A stretch of DNA of 64,000 bases, from positions 2,356,001 to 2,420,000 of the forward strand of contig JASSUI010000001.1 of assembly GCA_031963415.1 (NCBI GenBank), given 5' to 3'. Origin of the DNA: JASSUD01 sp031963415 (GTDB lineage Bacteria > Pseudomonadota > Gammaproteobacteria > Burkholderiales > Burkholderiaceae). The translations under genes and the position numbers were made by a program. Of the stretch, positions 8,118-16,685 are shown in pieces. Within the stretch, counting starts at the first letter, position 1. Each line of letters opens with the position of its first letter. The notes beneath the pieces were generated by a model. The model was not told the origin of the DNA. It did no database searches and worked only from the letters and a program-made list of their open reading frames with translations.

Positions 8118-8791
8118 CAGCAGACTTACCTCTATTTAACAATAGGCGTGACGCAGGCAAACAGCTAGCCAATGCATTATTTCAGTTACGTTTGCATCAA
8201 CCTATTGTGTTGGCGCTGCCTCGAGGGGGAGTGCCAATTGGCTTTGAAATCGCACAATCTCTTCATGTGCCGCTCGATATTTTGCTGGTCAGAAAGATTG
8301 GGGTGCCTGGTATGCCTGAATTAGCGCTCGGTGCTGTCGTCGATGGCAATGCCCATCAGGTAGTATGGAATGAAAGCTTAGTTAATGCGTTAAAACTTAA
8401 AAATATTGAGCTGGAAGTGCTGATGCAGCAACAATTAGAAGAGATCGAGCGCCGCCGTCAACTATACCGAGGCAGCAAATCGCCTCTTGCTTTGAAGGGA
8501 AGAACTGCAATTGTGGTCGATGATGGCATTGCAACTGGCAGTACGATGAAAGCGGCTTTGCGCGGATTAGCGAATACTGAAATAGCTGCGCTCTTGGTGG
8601 CCACGCCGGTTGCGCCGCTAGATGTATGGGAGAGTATTTTAGGTCTGATCGATCAAGGTGTTTGCCTCTATTGTCCTGAGCCTTTTGGTGCAGTGGGTCG
8701 CTATTACAGTTATTTTGAGCAACTTGAAGATCAAGAAGTGATCAATTTGCTGATGCGTGCTGATGAACTATTTGCAAGTCGATCAGGATAG
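8102..8791 (+). CDS. Phosphoribosyltransferase-domain protein
   Basis: A type I PRTase-fold protein of 229 residues. The PRPP-binding loop VVDDGIATGST lies at about residues 139-149. The N-terminal part has LALPRGGVPIGFEIA and LDILLVRKIGVPG, typical of the stand-alone PRTases found next to erythromycin-esterase-like genes in Burkholderia. The substrate base is unknown. The start could be 8102 or the next ATG at 8111. It is the only intact member of a cluster whose neighbours (CBS protein, esterase) are both decayed. Confidence 0.85.
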   Translation: MQSMLAADLPLFNNRRDAGKQLANALFQLRLHQPIVLALPRGGVPIGFEIAQSLHVPLDILLVRKIGVPGMPELALGAVVDGNAHQVVWNESLVNALKLKNIELEVLMQQQLEEIERRRQLYRGSKSPLALKGRTAIVVDDGIATGSTMKAALRGLANTEIAALLVATPVAPLDVWESILGLIDQGVCLYCPEPFGAVGRYYSYFEQLEDQEVINLLMRADELFASRSG

Positions 8792-8802
8792 GTAGCGATA
8801 AT

Positions 8803-9009
8803 TTGTTTTTGTCACTCAGTAGCAGCGAAGCCGTGCATACTGAGTTTGCAGCATTGAGACTTGAGTGCATAATCGGCGTGATCTATTTGTCGCACAGTGA
8901 AATGGTTAGTCATTATTTCTGCGCAGATTTATCTGCGCAGTTTGATGCAGTGATCCATTTCAACTGTACGACAGCACTGCAACCGCTAGATTTGGGTAAA
9001 TCTTTTTGA
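8803..9009 (+). pseudogene. Erythromycin-esterase family protein, C-terminal remnant
   Basis: About 68 codons match the C-terminal end of erythromycin-esterase-like proteins: LECIIGVIYLSHSEMVSHYF then LSAQFDAVIHFN and ALQPLDL. Full-length members have about 400 or more residues, so over 80 percent is gone. It has only a TTG as possible start. It directly follows the phosphoribosyltransferase, the common partner in relatives, and ends exactly at a terminator, so the former operon end is preserved. Confidence 0.65.
8919..8940. repeat. Perfect 22-nt palindrome inside the esterase remnant
   Basis: CTGCGCAGAT-TT-ATCTGCGCAG pairs completely. It falls in the coding sequence of the remnant (residues CADLSAQ), so it may be incidental or a hairpin stabilising the remaining transcript end. 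Confidence 0.5.
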
Positions 9010-9034
9010 GCCATAAATGTATTGGCTCTTTTTT
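9008..9034 (+). terminator. Rho-independent terminator
   Basis: GAGCCA (9008-9013) and TGGCTC (9023-9028) form a 6-bp stem with a 9-nt loop, followed by six T residues. It ends the phosphoribosyltransferase/esterase transcript. Confidence 0.75.
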
Positions 9035-9526
9035 GGATAGGAACTTTTAGTTGAAGTGTTCACAGTGCGGTATAGCCCCTCAAACGCAGGAATTCAAATA
9101 CGCACTTAATAGAGCGTTAATGACTTAGATGTTTTTTCTCTGAAAGTACTTGTCATCTCCCCAGATATTTAAGAACGAATCGCTAGCTCTTAAGCTAGCT
9201 TCACCTATAGATTATTTATGTATATGCTCCAATTTTTTGTATAGGTGTGTTGTCCGCTAGGGATATGGCAGGTTTTAGCAAGGATTGGAGAAGTCGAAGG
9301 TGGCCTTATGCCTTTTTTTTGCACTGTGCTGACACAAAGGTATTCTTTTCCGATGTCTAATTCAGGCTTTGCTTAATACCGCGGCAGACTATAGCGGTAC
9401 AGACGCATTGCTTAAAATATAAGCCGGACAAACAATAGCCCTGTTTTTTATCACTTTTTTTCAAAACTTAACGGCTTATCCCCGCAGTTTTCCACAGTTG
9501 TCGTGGATAAGTTTAGGTGTAGCTCG
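9035..9526. other. Gap before parE with a cluster of DnaA-box-like 9-mers
   Basis: No gene seen. Close to parE, TTATCCCCG (9476-9484), TTTTCCACA (9488-9496) and, on the other strand, TTATCCACG (9502-9510) lie within 35 bp. Each is one or two bases from the TTATCCACA consensus. They overlap the expected parE promoter region. Confidence 0.4.
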
Positions 9527-11509
9527 ATGTCATCCAAAAAACTTACTCGATCGTATAGCGAAGCGTCTATTAAAGTGCTCAAAGGACTAGAGCCGGTTAA
9601 ACAGCGGCCTGGTATGTACACGCGTACGGATAATCCGCTGCATATCATTCAGGAAGTTATCGATAATGCTTCTGATGAAGCGTTAGGAGGCTACGCGCGG
9701 AGAATCACGGTGACTTTGCATCGAGAAGGTGCGGTAAGCGTCGTCGATGACGGACGCGGTATTCCTTTCGGTGCGCATCCAGAGGAGGGTGCGCCAGTGG
9801 TGGAGCTTGTGTTTACGCGCTTACATGCTGGAGGCAAGTTCGATAAAGCTGCGGGTGGCGCGTATACCTTTTCAGGTGGCTTGCATGGGGTCGGGGTGTC
9901 AGTTACGAATGCGTTATCTACACAGCTTGAAGTGACAGTTTGGCGTGAAGGGAAGGTTGCGCAAATTAGTTTTAAACAGGGTGAGGTAGCGCAAGCGCTC
10001 ACGGTGCGTGATAGCGCGCGTGGCGATAAGAAAAACGGCACATGTGTCAAAGTGTGGCCGGACGCGCAGTATTTTGATAGTGCTCAATTGCCGTTGGGTG
10101 AGCTACAGCGGCTTTTACGTTCAAAAGCGGTGTTATTGCCTGGTGTTGAAGTTGTATTAGAAATTGAGAAAAGCGGCGAGCAACAGCGCTGGCAATATCG
10201 TGATGGTTTACGTAGTTATTTGCTAGAAGGATTAAATGGCACCGAGCCGTTGATCCCTCTTTTTGAGGGTGAGCATGCTGTTGAGTCAGGTGCGGGTGAC
10301 GAAAGTTTTGCGGTAGGCGAGGGGGCCGCTTGGGCTGTCGCTTGGAGCGAAGAAGGAGGGCTGCTTCGTGAGTCGTATGTCAATTTGATTCCCACTCCTG
10401 CCGGGGGCACGCACGAAGCAGGGCTGCGCGAAGGCTTATTTCAAGCAGTAAAGAGTTTTATTGAGTTGCACAGTCTTCTGCCCAAAGGCGTTAAGTTATT
10501 ACCGGAAGATGTTTTCGCGCGCGCCTCGTTTGTACTTTCAGCCAAAGTATTAGACCCGCAGTTTCAAGGGCAAATCAAAGAGCGTTTAAATAGTCGTGAC
10601 GCTGTGCGGTTAGTTGCCTCATGCGTGCGCCCAGCGCTTGAATTATGGCTTAATCAGCATGTTGAATACGGCCGTAAGCTTGCCGAGTTGGTCGTGAAGC
10701 AAGCGCAAGCGCGGACCCGTGCGGGGCAAAAAGTTGAGAAACGTAAAAGCTCTGGTGTCGCTGTTTTGCCAGGCAAGCTGACCGATTGTGAATCGACTGA
10801 TGTCACCCGTAACGAGTTATTTTTAGTTGAAGGGGATTCAGCGGGTGGTTCTGCCAAGATGGGGCGTGACAAAAATTTTCAGGCGATTTTGCCTCTGCGA
10901 GGCAAAGTGCTCAATACATGGGAAGCTGAGCGTGATCGGTTGTTTGCTAACAATGAGATACACGACATCGCGGTAGCGATAGGTGTTGACCCGCATGGTC
11001 CCAAAGAGAGCCCTGATCTCTCCGGTTTGCGCTATGGAAAAATCTGCATTTTGTCTGACGCAGATGTCGATGGCGCCCATATTCAAGTATTGTTGCTTAC
11101 ACTTTTCTTCAAACATTTCCCTGCGTTAATTGCGCATCACCATGTGTATGTGGCGCGTCCTCCATTGTTTCGAGTCGATGCGCCAGCACGCGGCAAGAAG
11201 CCAGCGCAAAAATTATATGCGCTTGATGAAGGCGAGCTTGAGGCAATACTGGATAAGTTACGTAAAGAAGGGGTGCGTGATAACCAGTTGAATATTAGTC
11301 GCTTTAAAGGTCTAGGTGAAATGAGCGCCGCGCAATTGTGGGATACCACAATGAACCCTGATACACGGCGCTTACTGCCCATTTCACTGGGCGACTTCAA
11401 CTTTGAACAAACCGTTGGCATGATGAATATGCTAATGGGCAAAAACGAGGCTGCGGCGCGGCGCGGTTGGTTGGAAGAGAAGGGTAATCAAGTTGAGGCA
11501 GACGTCTGA
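9527..11509 (+). CDS. parE: DNA topoisomerase IV subunit B
   Basis: ATPase subunit of topoisomerase IV, which decatenates daughter chromosomes with ParC. GHKL ATPase motifs: EVIDNASDEA, VVDDGRGIPFG and SGGLHGVGVSVTNAL. The TOPRIM domain has LFLVEGDSAGGSAK and SDADVDGAHI. The C-terminus has ISRFKGLGEMSAAQLWDTTM. The ATG at 9527 (MSSKKLTRSYSE) is preferred to an in-frame GTG eight codons earlier; AGGTGT stands upstream. Its 660 residues and the short linker around LFEGEHAVESGAGDESFAVG are normal for betaproteobacteria. An orphan gene separates it from parC. Confidence 0.96.
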   Translation: MSSKKLTRSYSEASIKVLKGLEPVKQRPGMYTRTDNPLHIIQEVIDNASDEALGGYARRITVTLHREGAVSVVDDGRGIPFGAHPEEGAPVVELVFTRLHAGGKFDKAAGGAYTFSGGLHGVGVSVTNALSTQLEVTVWREGKVAQISFKQGEVAQALTVRDSARGDKKNGTCVKVWPDAQYFDSAQLPLGELQRLLRSKAVLLPGVEVVLEIEKSGEQQRWQYRDGLRSYLLEGLNGTEPLIPLFEGEHAVESGAGDESFAVGEGAAWAVAWSEEGGLLRESYVNLIPTPAGGTHEAGLREGLFQAVKSFIELHSLLPKGVKLLPEDVFARASFVLSAKVLDPQFQGQIKERLNSRDAVRLVASCVRPALELWLNQHVEYGRKLAELVVKQAQARTRAGQKVEKRKSSGVAVLPGKLTDCESTDVTRNELFLVEGDSAGGSAKMGRDKNFQAILPLRGKVLNTWEAERDRLFANNEIHDIAVAIGVDPHGPKESPDLSGLRYGKICILSDADVDGAHIQVLLLTLFFKHFPALIAHHHVYVARPPLFRVDAPARGKKPAQKLYALDEGELEAILDKLRKEGVRDNQLNISRFKGLGEMSAAQLWDTTMNPDTRRLLPISLGDFNFEQTVGMMNMLMGKNEAAARRGWLEEKGNQVEADV

Positions 11510-11514
11510 AGTCG

Positions 11515-11606
11515 GAACCTGTTTAGGCTTTCCCTCGCATCTCCTTGCCGTACTTATGTACTGTCTGCGTAGGCGTGGGGCCAACAGGAAGATCCTAAAC
11601 AGGTTC
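11515..11606. repeat. Inverted repeat after parE (family A relative), possible terminator
   Basis: GAACCTGTTTAGG (11515-11527) pairs perfectly with CCTAAACAGGTTC (11594-11606). The loop contains GTACTTATGTACTGTCTGCG, a string resembling the loops of other palindromes in the window. It begins 5 bp after the parE stop. Confidence 0.65.
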
Positions 11607-11754
11607 TGAGGCGTAGTTTAATCAAGTCTCCTTTACAAACGTGGCTCTTCTACCCAACCGAAATCCTGAAATTGCTAAATACGCTGGCGGTCTTTAAAGC
11701 AATTTCGAGGTAGGTTTTTAGATAAGCAAATAAATTAAAAATACAGGAGACAAA

Positions 11755-12816
11755 ATGTCGCATATTTATTCATATCCGCCCATATCCCGTTCGGCATCTT
11801 CGTCTACTTATTCGCTTTCGCCTTATGCTTCAGATGCTGACGATGATGACTTACTTTCATCTTCGGCTTCCTCTTTTTATCTATCCTCTTCGGCCTCTTC
11901 GTCTACCTATTCTTTGTCTTCTTGTGATTCAGATACTGAAGATCCTTACTCGAATAGGAAGCATTTAAATCTTGTCTTTCCTTCTCCTTCGACTGAAAAA
12001 TTTCAAAACTATGATGAGCGTCCGTCTGTTGATAAACGAAGGCCTTCTGACCCTATACTGAGTGGCGATGAGATTTATGAAAAGATGCAAGAATATGTGG
12101 ATAGCAGAGAAGCGTTGAATAAATTGGGAGATGCGCCAAAAAGCTTTATCGCTAATTCTGCGTGCGCGGCTCCGGATTTTGTATTTGATTATTTGCTGTC
12201 TAGAGATGAACTCTTTGCGATGATGCAAAAGGATCTAAACGGCAGAATATCCTCTCAACTGGCTGCGGCGCTTAAGAACCTGATAAATAACTCAGATCAC
12301 CTTGCGCCAGATTTTATTTTTGCCTTAGTTAAGCCGCAGCTAGAAAGACTAGAGAAATCACGTGGTTCTCAGCGTGATTTACTCGATGTATTGAAAAGTC
12401 TGGTCGATAAAAGCATGGAAAGTAATAAGTGGATCAGTGATCCTAAAACAAGCAATAAGTTGCAAGGAATAATATTGCTATATAAAAAGAAGCTTCCTTA
12501 TATCTACTCGGAAAACGCTCCAAAAGGGATGACAGGGATATACGAGGCTTTTAAAGAAAAGAGAGAAGCAGGTTTAACTCGCTTACGCAAGACGGTTGAC
12601 GAAGGGCAGCCTCAAGAAATACATGGTCAACAGAAAACATATTTAGATAAGGTATTCGATTTTTTAGATGGTTACTATGATAATGCCGAACGCAATCCAC
12701 GCAATACGGAGTTGCTTACTGAATTAGTCGCCAAGCCATTAATTATTAGTGCTGTAAACTTTATCGCTGCGCAATATATTTTTCCTTCTGTCCAACGCAG
12801 ATTCAGATTGCTATAG
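11755..12816 (+). CDS. Orphan Ser-rich protein with helical repeats, possible effector
   Basis: I do not recognise this 353-residue protein. Residues 10-65 are low-complexity Ser/Tyr/Asp with the block SASSSTYSLS repeated twice, each followed by an acidic patch. The middle part repeats a unit seen as FIANSACAAPDFVFDYL (about 130-146) and LINNSDHLAPDFIFALV (about 178-194), with a looser third copy after it. The C-terminus has one hydrophobic stretch (LIISAVNFIAAQYIF) that could be a membrane helix. AGGAG precedes the ATG at a good distance, and the frame is open throughout, so it is probably a real gene. It interrupts the parE-parC pair and is richer in A+T. A disordered N-terminus plus repeats would fit a secreted effector, but that is inference. 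Confidence 0.7.
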   Translation: MSHIYSYPPISRSASSSTYSLSPYASDADDDDLLSSSASSFYLSSSASSSTYSLSSCDSDTEDPYSNRKHLNLVFPSPSTEKFQNYDERPSVDKRRPSDPILSGDEIYEKMQEYVDSREALNKLGDAPKSFIANSACAAPDFVFDYLLSRDELFAMMQKDLNGRISSQLAAALKNLINNSDHLAPDFIFALVKPQLERLEKSRGSQRDLLDVLKSLVDKSMESNKWISDPKTSNKLQGIILLYKKKLPYIYSENAPKGMTGIYEAFKEKREAGLTRLRKTVDEGQPQEIHGQQKTYLDKVFDFLDGYYDNAERNPRNTELLTELVAKPLIISAVNFIAAQYIFPSVQRRFRLL

Positions 12817-12866
12817 AAATTAAACTTTATGCATCTGCTTAATCTCCGAAATAAATCAATAAGCCA

Positions 12867-15176
12867 ATGGAACAACTAGAAATTGGAATCACCTCTTCCC
12901 CAGACGAATTTCTAACGCTCAGTGAATATGCTGAGCGTGCTTATCTTGATTATGCGGTAAGCGTCGTCAAAGGACGTGCTTTGCCCGAAGTGAGCGATGG
13001 CCAAAAGCCGGTGCAACGCCGCATTTTGTACGCGATGAACGAAATGGGCTTGGGCGCCGATGCTAAGCCAGTGAAATCGGCCCGTGTTGTCGGAGATGTA
13101 TTGGGTAAGTATCACCCCCATGGCGATCAATCTGCCTATGATGCGTTGGTACGGTTGGCACAGGATTTTTCACTACGTTATCCATTGATCGATGGTCAGG
13201 GCAATTTTGGCTCACGTGATGGCGATGGCGCGGCAGCGATGCGTTATACCGAAGCACGCTTAACGCCGATTGCTCGTTTATTGTTAGCTGAAATTGACGA
13301 GGATACTGTCGATTTCATTCCTAACTATGATGGCTCAATGCGTGAGCCAAAGCAGTTACCTGCGCGTTTGCCATTTGTTTTGCTCAATGGCGCATCGGGC
13401 ATTGCAGTGGGACTGGCGACGGAAATTCCTCCGCATAATTTGCGTGAAGTGGCGCAGGCAGCCATTGCGATGATTCGTCAGCCTAATATTTCCTGTGCTG
13501 AGTTGATGAAAATCATGCCAGGGCCAGATTTTCCTGGCGGTGGACAACTCATTTCGGGTGCTGAAGAAATCTTGGCTGCCTACGAAACAGGACGGGGCAG
13601 TTTGAAACTTCGTGCGCGCTGGAAAATTGAGGAGTTGGCGCGCGGGCAGTGGCAGTTAGTTGTGACTGAATTACCACCGAATACGTCAGCACAAAAAGTA
13701 CTGGAAGAAGTCGAAGAGCTGACTAACCCCAAGATTAAGCCCAGCAAAAAAGCGTTAACTCCCGATCAGTTACAAACCAAACAAACGATGTTGGCGCTGC
13801 TTGATGCAGTACGCGACGAATCAGGTAAAGAAGCTACAGTACGTTTAGTTTTTGAACCTAAATCAAGCCGTAAAGAGCCGCAGGAATTTATCAATGCGTT
13901 GCTCGCGCATACGAGCATGGAAACGAACGCGGCGATTAATTTGGTGATGCTTGGTATCGATGGTCGACCACGTCAAAAGCCGCTTACCGAAATCTTGCAT
14001 GAATGGATTGCCTATCGTTTTACTAGTTTAACCCGTCGCACTCGCTTTCAGCTTGGCAAAGTAGAAGACCGCATTCATATTCTTGAAGGACGGTTAATTG
14101 TCTTTTTAAATATTGACGAAGTGATTCGACTCATTCGTGAGTCAGATGACCCGAAAGCGGCGTTGATTGACGCATTTGATCTAAGCGTGCGGCAGGCGGA
14201 AGATATTCTTGAAATCCGACTGCGCCAATTAGCTCGCTTAGAGGGTATTAAACTTGAGAAAGAGCTGGCTGAACTACGCAATGAGCGCACTAAGCTTGCC
14301 GAGTTATTAGGTAGTGATTCGGCGATGAAGCGCTTATTGATTAGCGAAATTAGTGCTGATGCTAAGCAATATGGCGATGAGCGTCGCACATTAATCCAGC
14401 CGGAGCAGCGCGCGACGTTTGCTGTGCCAGTGATTGATGAACCGGTGACGGTGATTGTCTCGAAAAAAGGATGGGTCCGTACGCAAAAGGGACATGGACT
14501 AGATTTCACTGCCTTCTCTTTTAAAACAGGAGATACCTGTTATGGCGCATTTGAGTGCCGCACACCAGATGTTTTGATTGCATTTGGTAGCAATGGTCGG
14601 GTTTATTCTGTTCCAGTTTCTGCGTTACCTGGCGGTCGAGGCGATGGAACCCCTGTGACAGCGATGATTGATCTAGAAGCAGGCACACATCTAGTCCATT
14701 ATTTTGCCGCATCAACTGAACAGTCTTTACTGCTTTCTACTAATACTGGTTTTGGTTTTGCCACTAAAGTGGGGGATTTAGTGGGCCGGACTAAAGCTGG
14801 CAAAGCATTTATCACGCTCGACGAGCGAGCTATCCCGCTTAGACCAACTCCTTTTGATAGCCAAGCGCGTTTTGTCGCGTGCTTAGCTAATGATGGTCGT
14901 TTGTTGATCTTTGGTCTTGACGAACTAAAGGTATTAGCAAATGGGGGGCGTGGTGTGACGCTAATAGCGCTGGATGATAAAGAAACGCTAGCGCAAGCCG
15001 TCGCGTTTGGCGAGGCTGGCTTGCTGCTTACTGGAACTGGCCGCGGCGGTAAACCGAGCGAGGTCGTGTTAGCGGATAAAGACTTGACGTTATATCAAGC
15101 GAAACGTGCGCGCCGTGGTCGTATGCTAGCGGTGAAGTTGAAAGACGTATCGCTGCAGCCAGTTCAGAGAAAGTAA
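12867..15176 (+). CDS. parC: DNA topoisomerase IV subunit A
   Basis: DNA breakage-reunion subunit of topoisomerase IV. The active-site tyrosine is in MRYTEARLTP at about residue 127. LDYAVSVVKGRALPEVSDG opens the winged-helix domain, and the helix-4 region reads KYHPHGDQSAYDALV. Long coiled-coil segments (ILEIRLRQLARLEGIKLEKEL) and GyrA-like C-terminal blades with GGRGDGTPV follow. Length is 769 residues. At the position matching quinolone-target Ser80 of E. coli ParC there is Gln, and Asp stands for Glu84; this may simply be the betaproteobacterial form. It ends 4 bp from the convergent RidA gene. Confidence 0.95.
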   Translation: MEQLEIGITSSPDEFLTLSEYAERAYLDYAVSVVKGRALPEVSDGQKPVQRRILYAMNEMGLGADAKPVKSARVVGDVLGKYHPHGDQSAYDALVRLAQDFSLRYPLIDGQGNFGSRDGDGAAAMRYTEARLTPIARLLLAEIDEDTVDFIPNYDGSMREPKQLPARLPFVLLNGASGIAVGLATEIPPHNLREVAQAAIAMIRQPNISCAELMKIMPGPDFPGGGQLISGAEEILAAYETGRGSLKLRARWKIEELARGQWQLVVTELPPNTSAQKVLEEVEELTNPKIKPSKKALTPDQLQTKQTMLALLDAVRDESGKEATVRLVFEPKSSRKEPQEFINALLAHTSMETNAAINLVMLGIDGRPRQKPLTEILHEWIAYRFTSLTRRTRFQLGKVEDRIHILEGRLIVFLNIDEVIRLIRESDDPKAALIDAFDLSVRQAEDILEIRLRQLARLEGIKLEKELAELRNERTKLAELLGSDSAMKRLLISEISADAKQYGDERRTLIQPEQRATFAVPVIDEPVTVIVSKKGWVRTQKGHGLDFTAFSFKTGDTCYGAFECRTPDVLIAFGSNGRVYSVPVSALPGGRGDGTPVTAMIDLEAGTHLVHYFAASTEQSLLLSTNTGFGFATKVGDLVGRTKAGKAFITLDERAIPLRPTPFDSQARFVACLANDGRLLIFGLDELKVLANGGRGVTLIALDDKETLAQAVAFGEAGLLLTGTGRGGKPSEVVLADKDLTLYQAKRARRGRMLAVKLKDVSLQPVQRK

Positions 15177-15180
15177 GCAC

Positions 15181-15636
15181 CTATTGCACTTCAGCAATCA
15201 GCTCAATTTCGACACAGGCGCCCAGCGGAAGCTGCGCTACGCCAAATGCTGAGCGCGCATGCTTACCCGCTTCGCCAAATACTTCTGCCAGAAGCTCAGA
15301 GGCTCCATTTGTCACTAAATGGGCTTCGGTATAAGAAGGCGTGCAGTTGACTAAACTAAGTACTTTGACAATACGGACGACGCGATTCAAATCCCCTGTA
15401 TGCGCCTGCAAGGTAGCGAGCATATCAACCGCAATCGAGCGTGCAGCCGCATGGCCTTCCTCAGTTTGCATCGTCTCACCCAGTTTACCCACCCACGGTT
15501 TGCCGTTTTTCTTAGCAATATGGCCAGAAATAAAGACTAAGTTACCGCTTTGCTGGCTCATTAAATAAGCTGCCGCGGGCACGCCAGCTTCGGGCAGCGT
15601 GATATTAAGTTGCTTCAATTTTTCATAAACCGACAT
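15181..15636 (-). CDS. RidA/YjgF-family protein
   Basis: A 151-residue member of the Rid family, whose archetype RidA hydrolyses reactive enamine/imine intermediates. Visible features are LVFISGHIAKKNGKPWVGKLG, HAAARSIAVDMLATLQAHTGDLNRV (shown in part) and the C-terminal ARSAFGVAQLPLGACVEIE. This last block holds the conserved Arg and Glu of the active site. It looks like the longer subgroup related to YjgF-like-1 rather than classical RidA, so the substrate is uncertain. TAGGAGAAA precedes the ATG. Confidence 0.85.
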   Translation of the reverse strand: MSVYEKLKQLNITLPEAGVPAAAYLMSQQSGNLVFISGHIAKKNGKPWVGKLGETMQTEEGHAAARSIAVDMLATLQAHTGDLNRVVRIVKVLSLVNCTPSYTEAHLVTNGASELLAEVFGEAGKHARSAFGVAQLPLGACVEIELIAEVQ

Positions 15637-15844
15637 TGATTTCTCCTAGAAAAATACGTATCAACGGCGAGTGATTTTATAGATGCTGAGTGTACAAATA
15701 TACTGGAAGCTCTCTATATTCACGGCTCACTAACATGCTGATATAAATTTGCAAAAAATTGAGCGTTAGATGGTATTCGTATTAGCTCCTCTTTGCTCTA
15801 TTTTTATAGATTTGATTTTCAGCGAATCGGAGAAGCATACCTTC

Positions 15845-16285
15845 TTAAAGAGAAGGGTCATGCTTTTTTCTATCTATAAAACATAGAAATGCTTTTAATA
15901 AGGTGAGGGCAATAAGTGTGAAAAAAGAGAAGATGAGTAGTGCTTCTAACAAAATAGGCAATTGATACGGAAAAGCTGTGACGCGATGAAAGACGAATGC
16001 TTTAGAAAAATCCAGCACTCCCCAAAACAGCCAAGAGAAGGCAAGGTGATGATAGAGTATTAGCACATAATTTCTACAAATATGCTGATTAAATTGCTTG
16101 AAAGCAAGCTGCAACGCGTGCTGCTTTTTGATAATAAATAGCGTGATAACAGAAGTTAAAGCAATAATGAAAGTAGGTGCTTGAAATAATGTGAAGCCAA
16201 TTAAAACAATAAATATTAGGCACCCTTGACCAATACCCCGGCTGATTTTTATTAAGCTACGAGCGGCCAAAGTAGAGTAATACAT
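15845..16285 (-). CDS. Small integral membrane protein, unknown
   Basis: A 146-residue protein with about four hydrophobic helices (roughly residues 22-50 as two close helices, 72-92, 109-132). The C-terminus is basic and hydrophilic (DRKKHDPS). GAGGAAA lies at a good distance before the ATG, supporting translation. I do not recognise a family. It stands alone between the RidA gene and the glycosyltransferase gene, with several hundred bases of empty A+T-rich DNA upstream. Confidence 0.55.
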   Translation of the reverse strand: MYYSTLAARSLIKISRGIGQGCLIFIVLIGFTLFQAPTFIIALTSVITLFIIKKQHALQLAFKQFNQHICRNYVLILYHHLAFSWLFWGVLDFSKAFVFHRVTAFPYQLPILLEALLIFSFFTLIALTLLKAFLCFIDRKKHDPSL

Positions 16286-16685
16286 AGCATTTCCTCTTTA
16301 GAATCATTCCGAGCCATATATAAACACAGTCGGCTTTCTGTTTCTCTACGGATATAACCCTGAATTGGCTTGTACTGATGGTCTGGATAGAAATAGAAGG
16401 TACAGTTATAGTGACTAATTTTATTTCGAGTTATTTTTCTTTTGAATAAGTGTTGAATAGATCAGAGATAAAAAAGCATGATATTGCACTGGATTTATTC
16501 AGCACATTCTTTTGATGTGCTATCCCAAATTAGCTTCATCACTGAAATGAGCTTATAGACCTCTCACCTCGCCCTCATCAATAGCGTTGCTCTCTGCCAA
16601 GTATTTCATCTCGGTCAGATAATCTAGAAAAAAAGACCTGATTTAATGGCCTGATTTTTAATGCAGATATTCACGTTTTTTACTT
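16286..16685. other. A+T-rich gap without a gene
   Basis: No supported gene, RNA or strong hairpin. The string CTGGATTTATTCAGCAC near 16488 resembles short repeat-like strings in other gaps (GTTTATTCAGYAC at 50166 and 58228). Confidence 0.4.

Noticed and set aside
9476..9510. Chromosome origin
   Set aside because: There are only three imperfect DnaA boxes, no A+T-rich unwinding region with dnaA/dnaN nearby, and gene context is ordinary.
12867..15176. Quinolone-resistance mutation in ParC (Gln at the Ser80 position)
   Set aside because: The neighbouring residues also differ from E. coli and the change may be the normal betaproteobacterial state; no reference could be aligned here.
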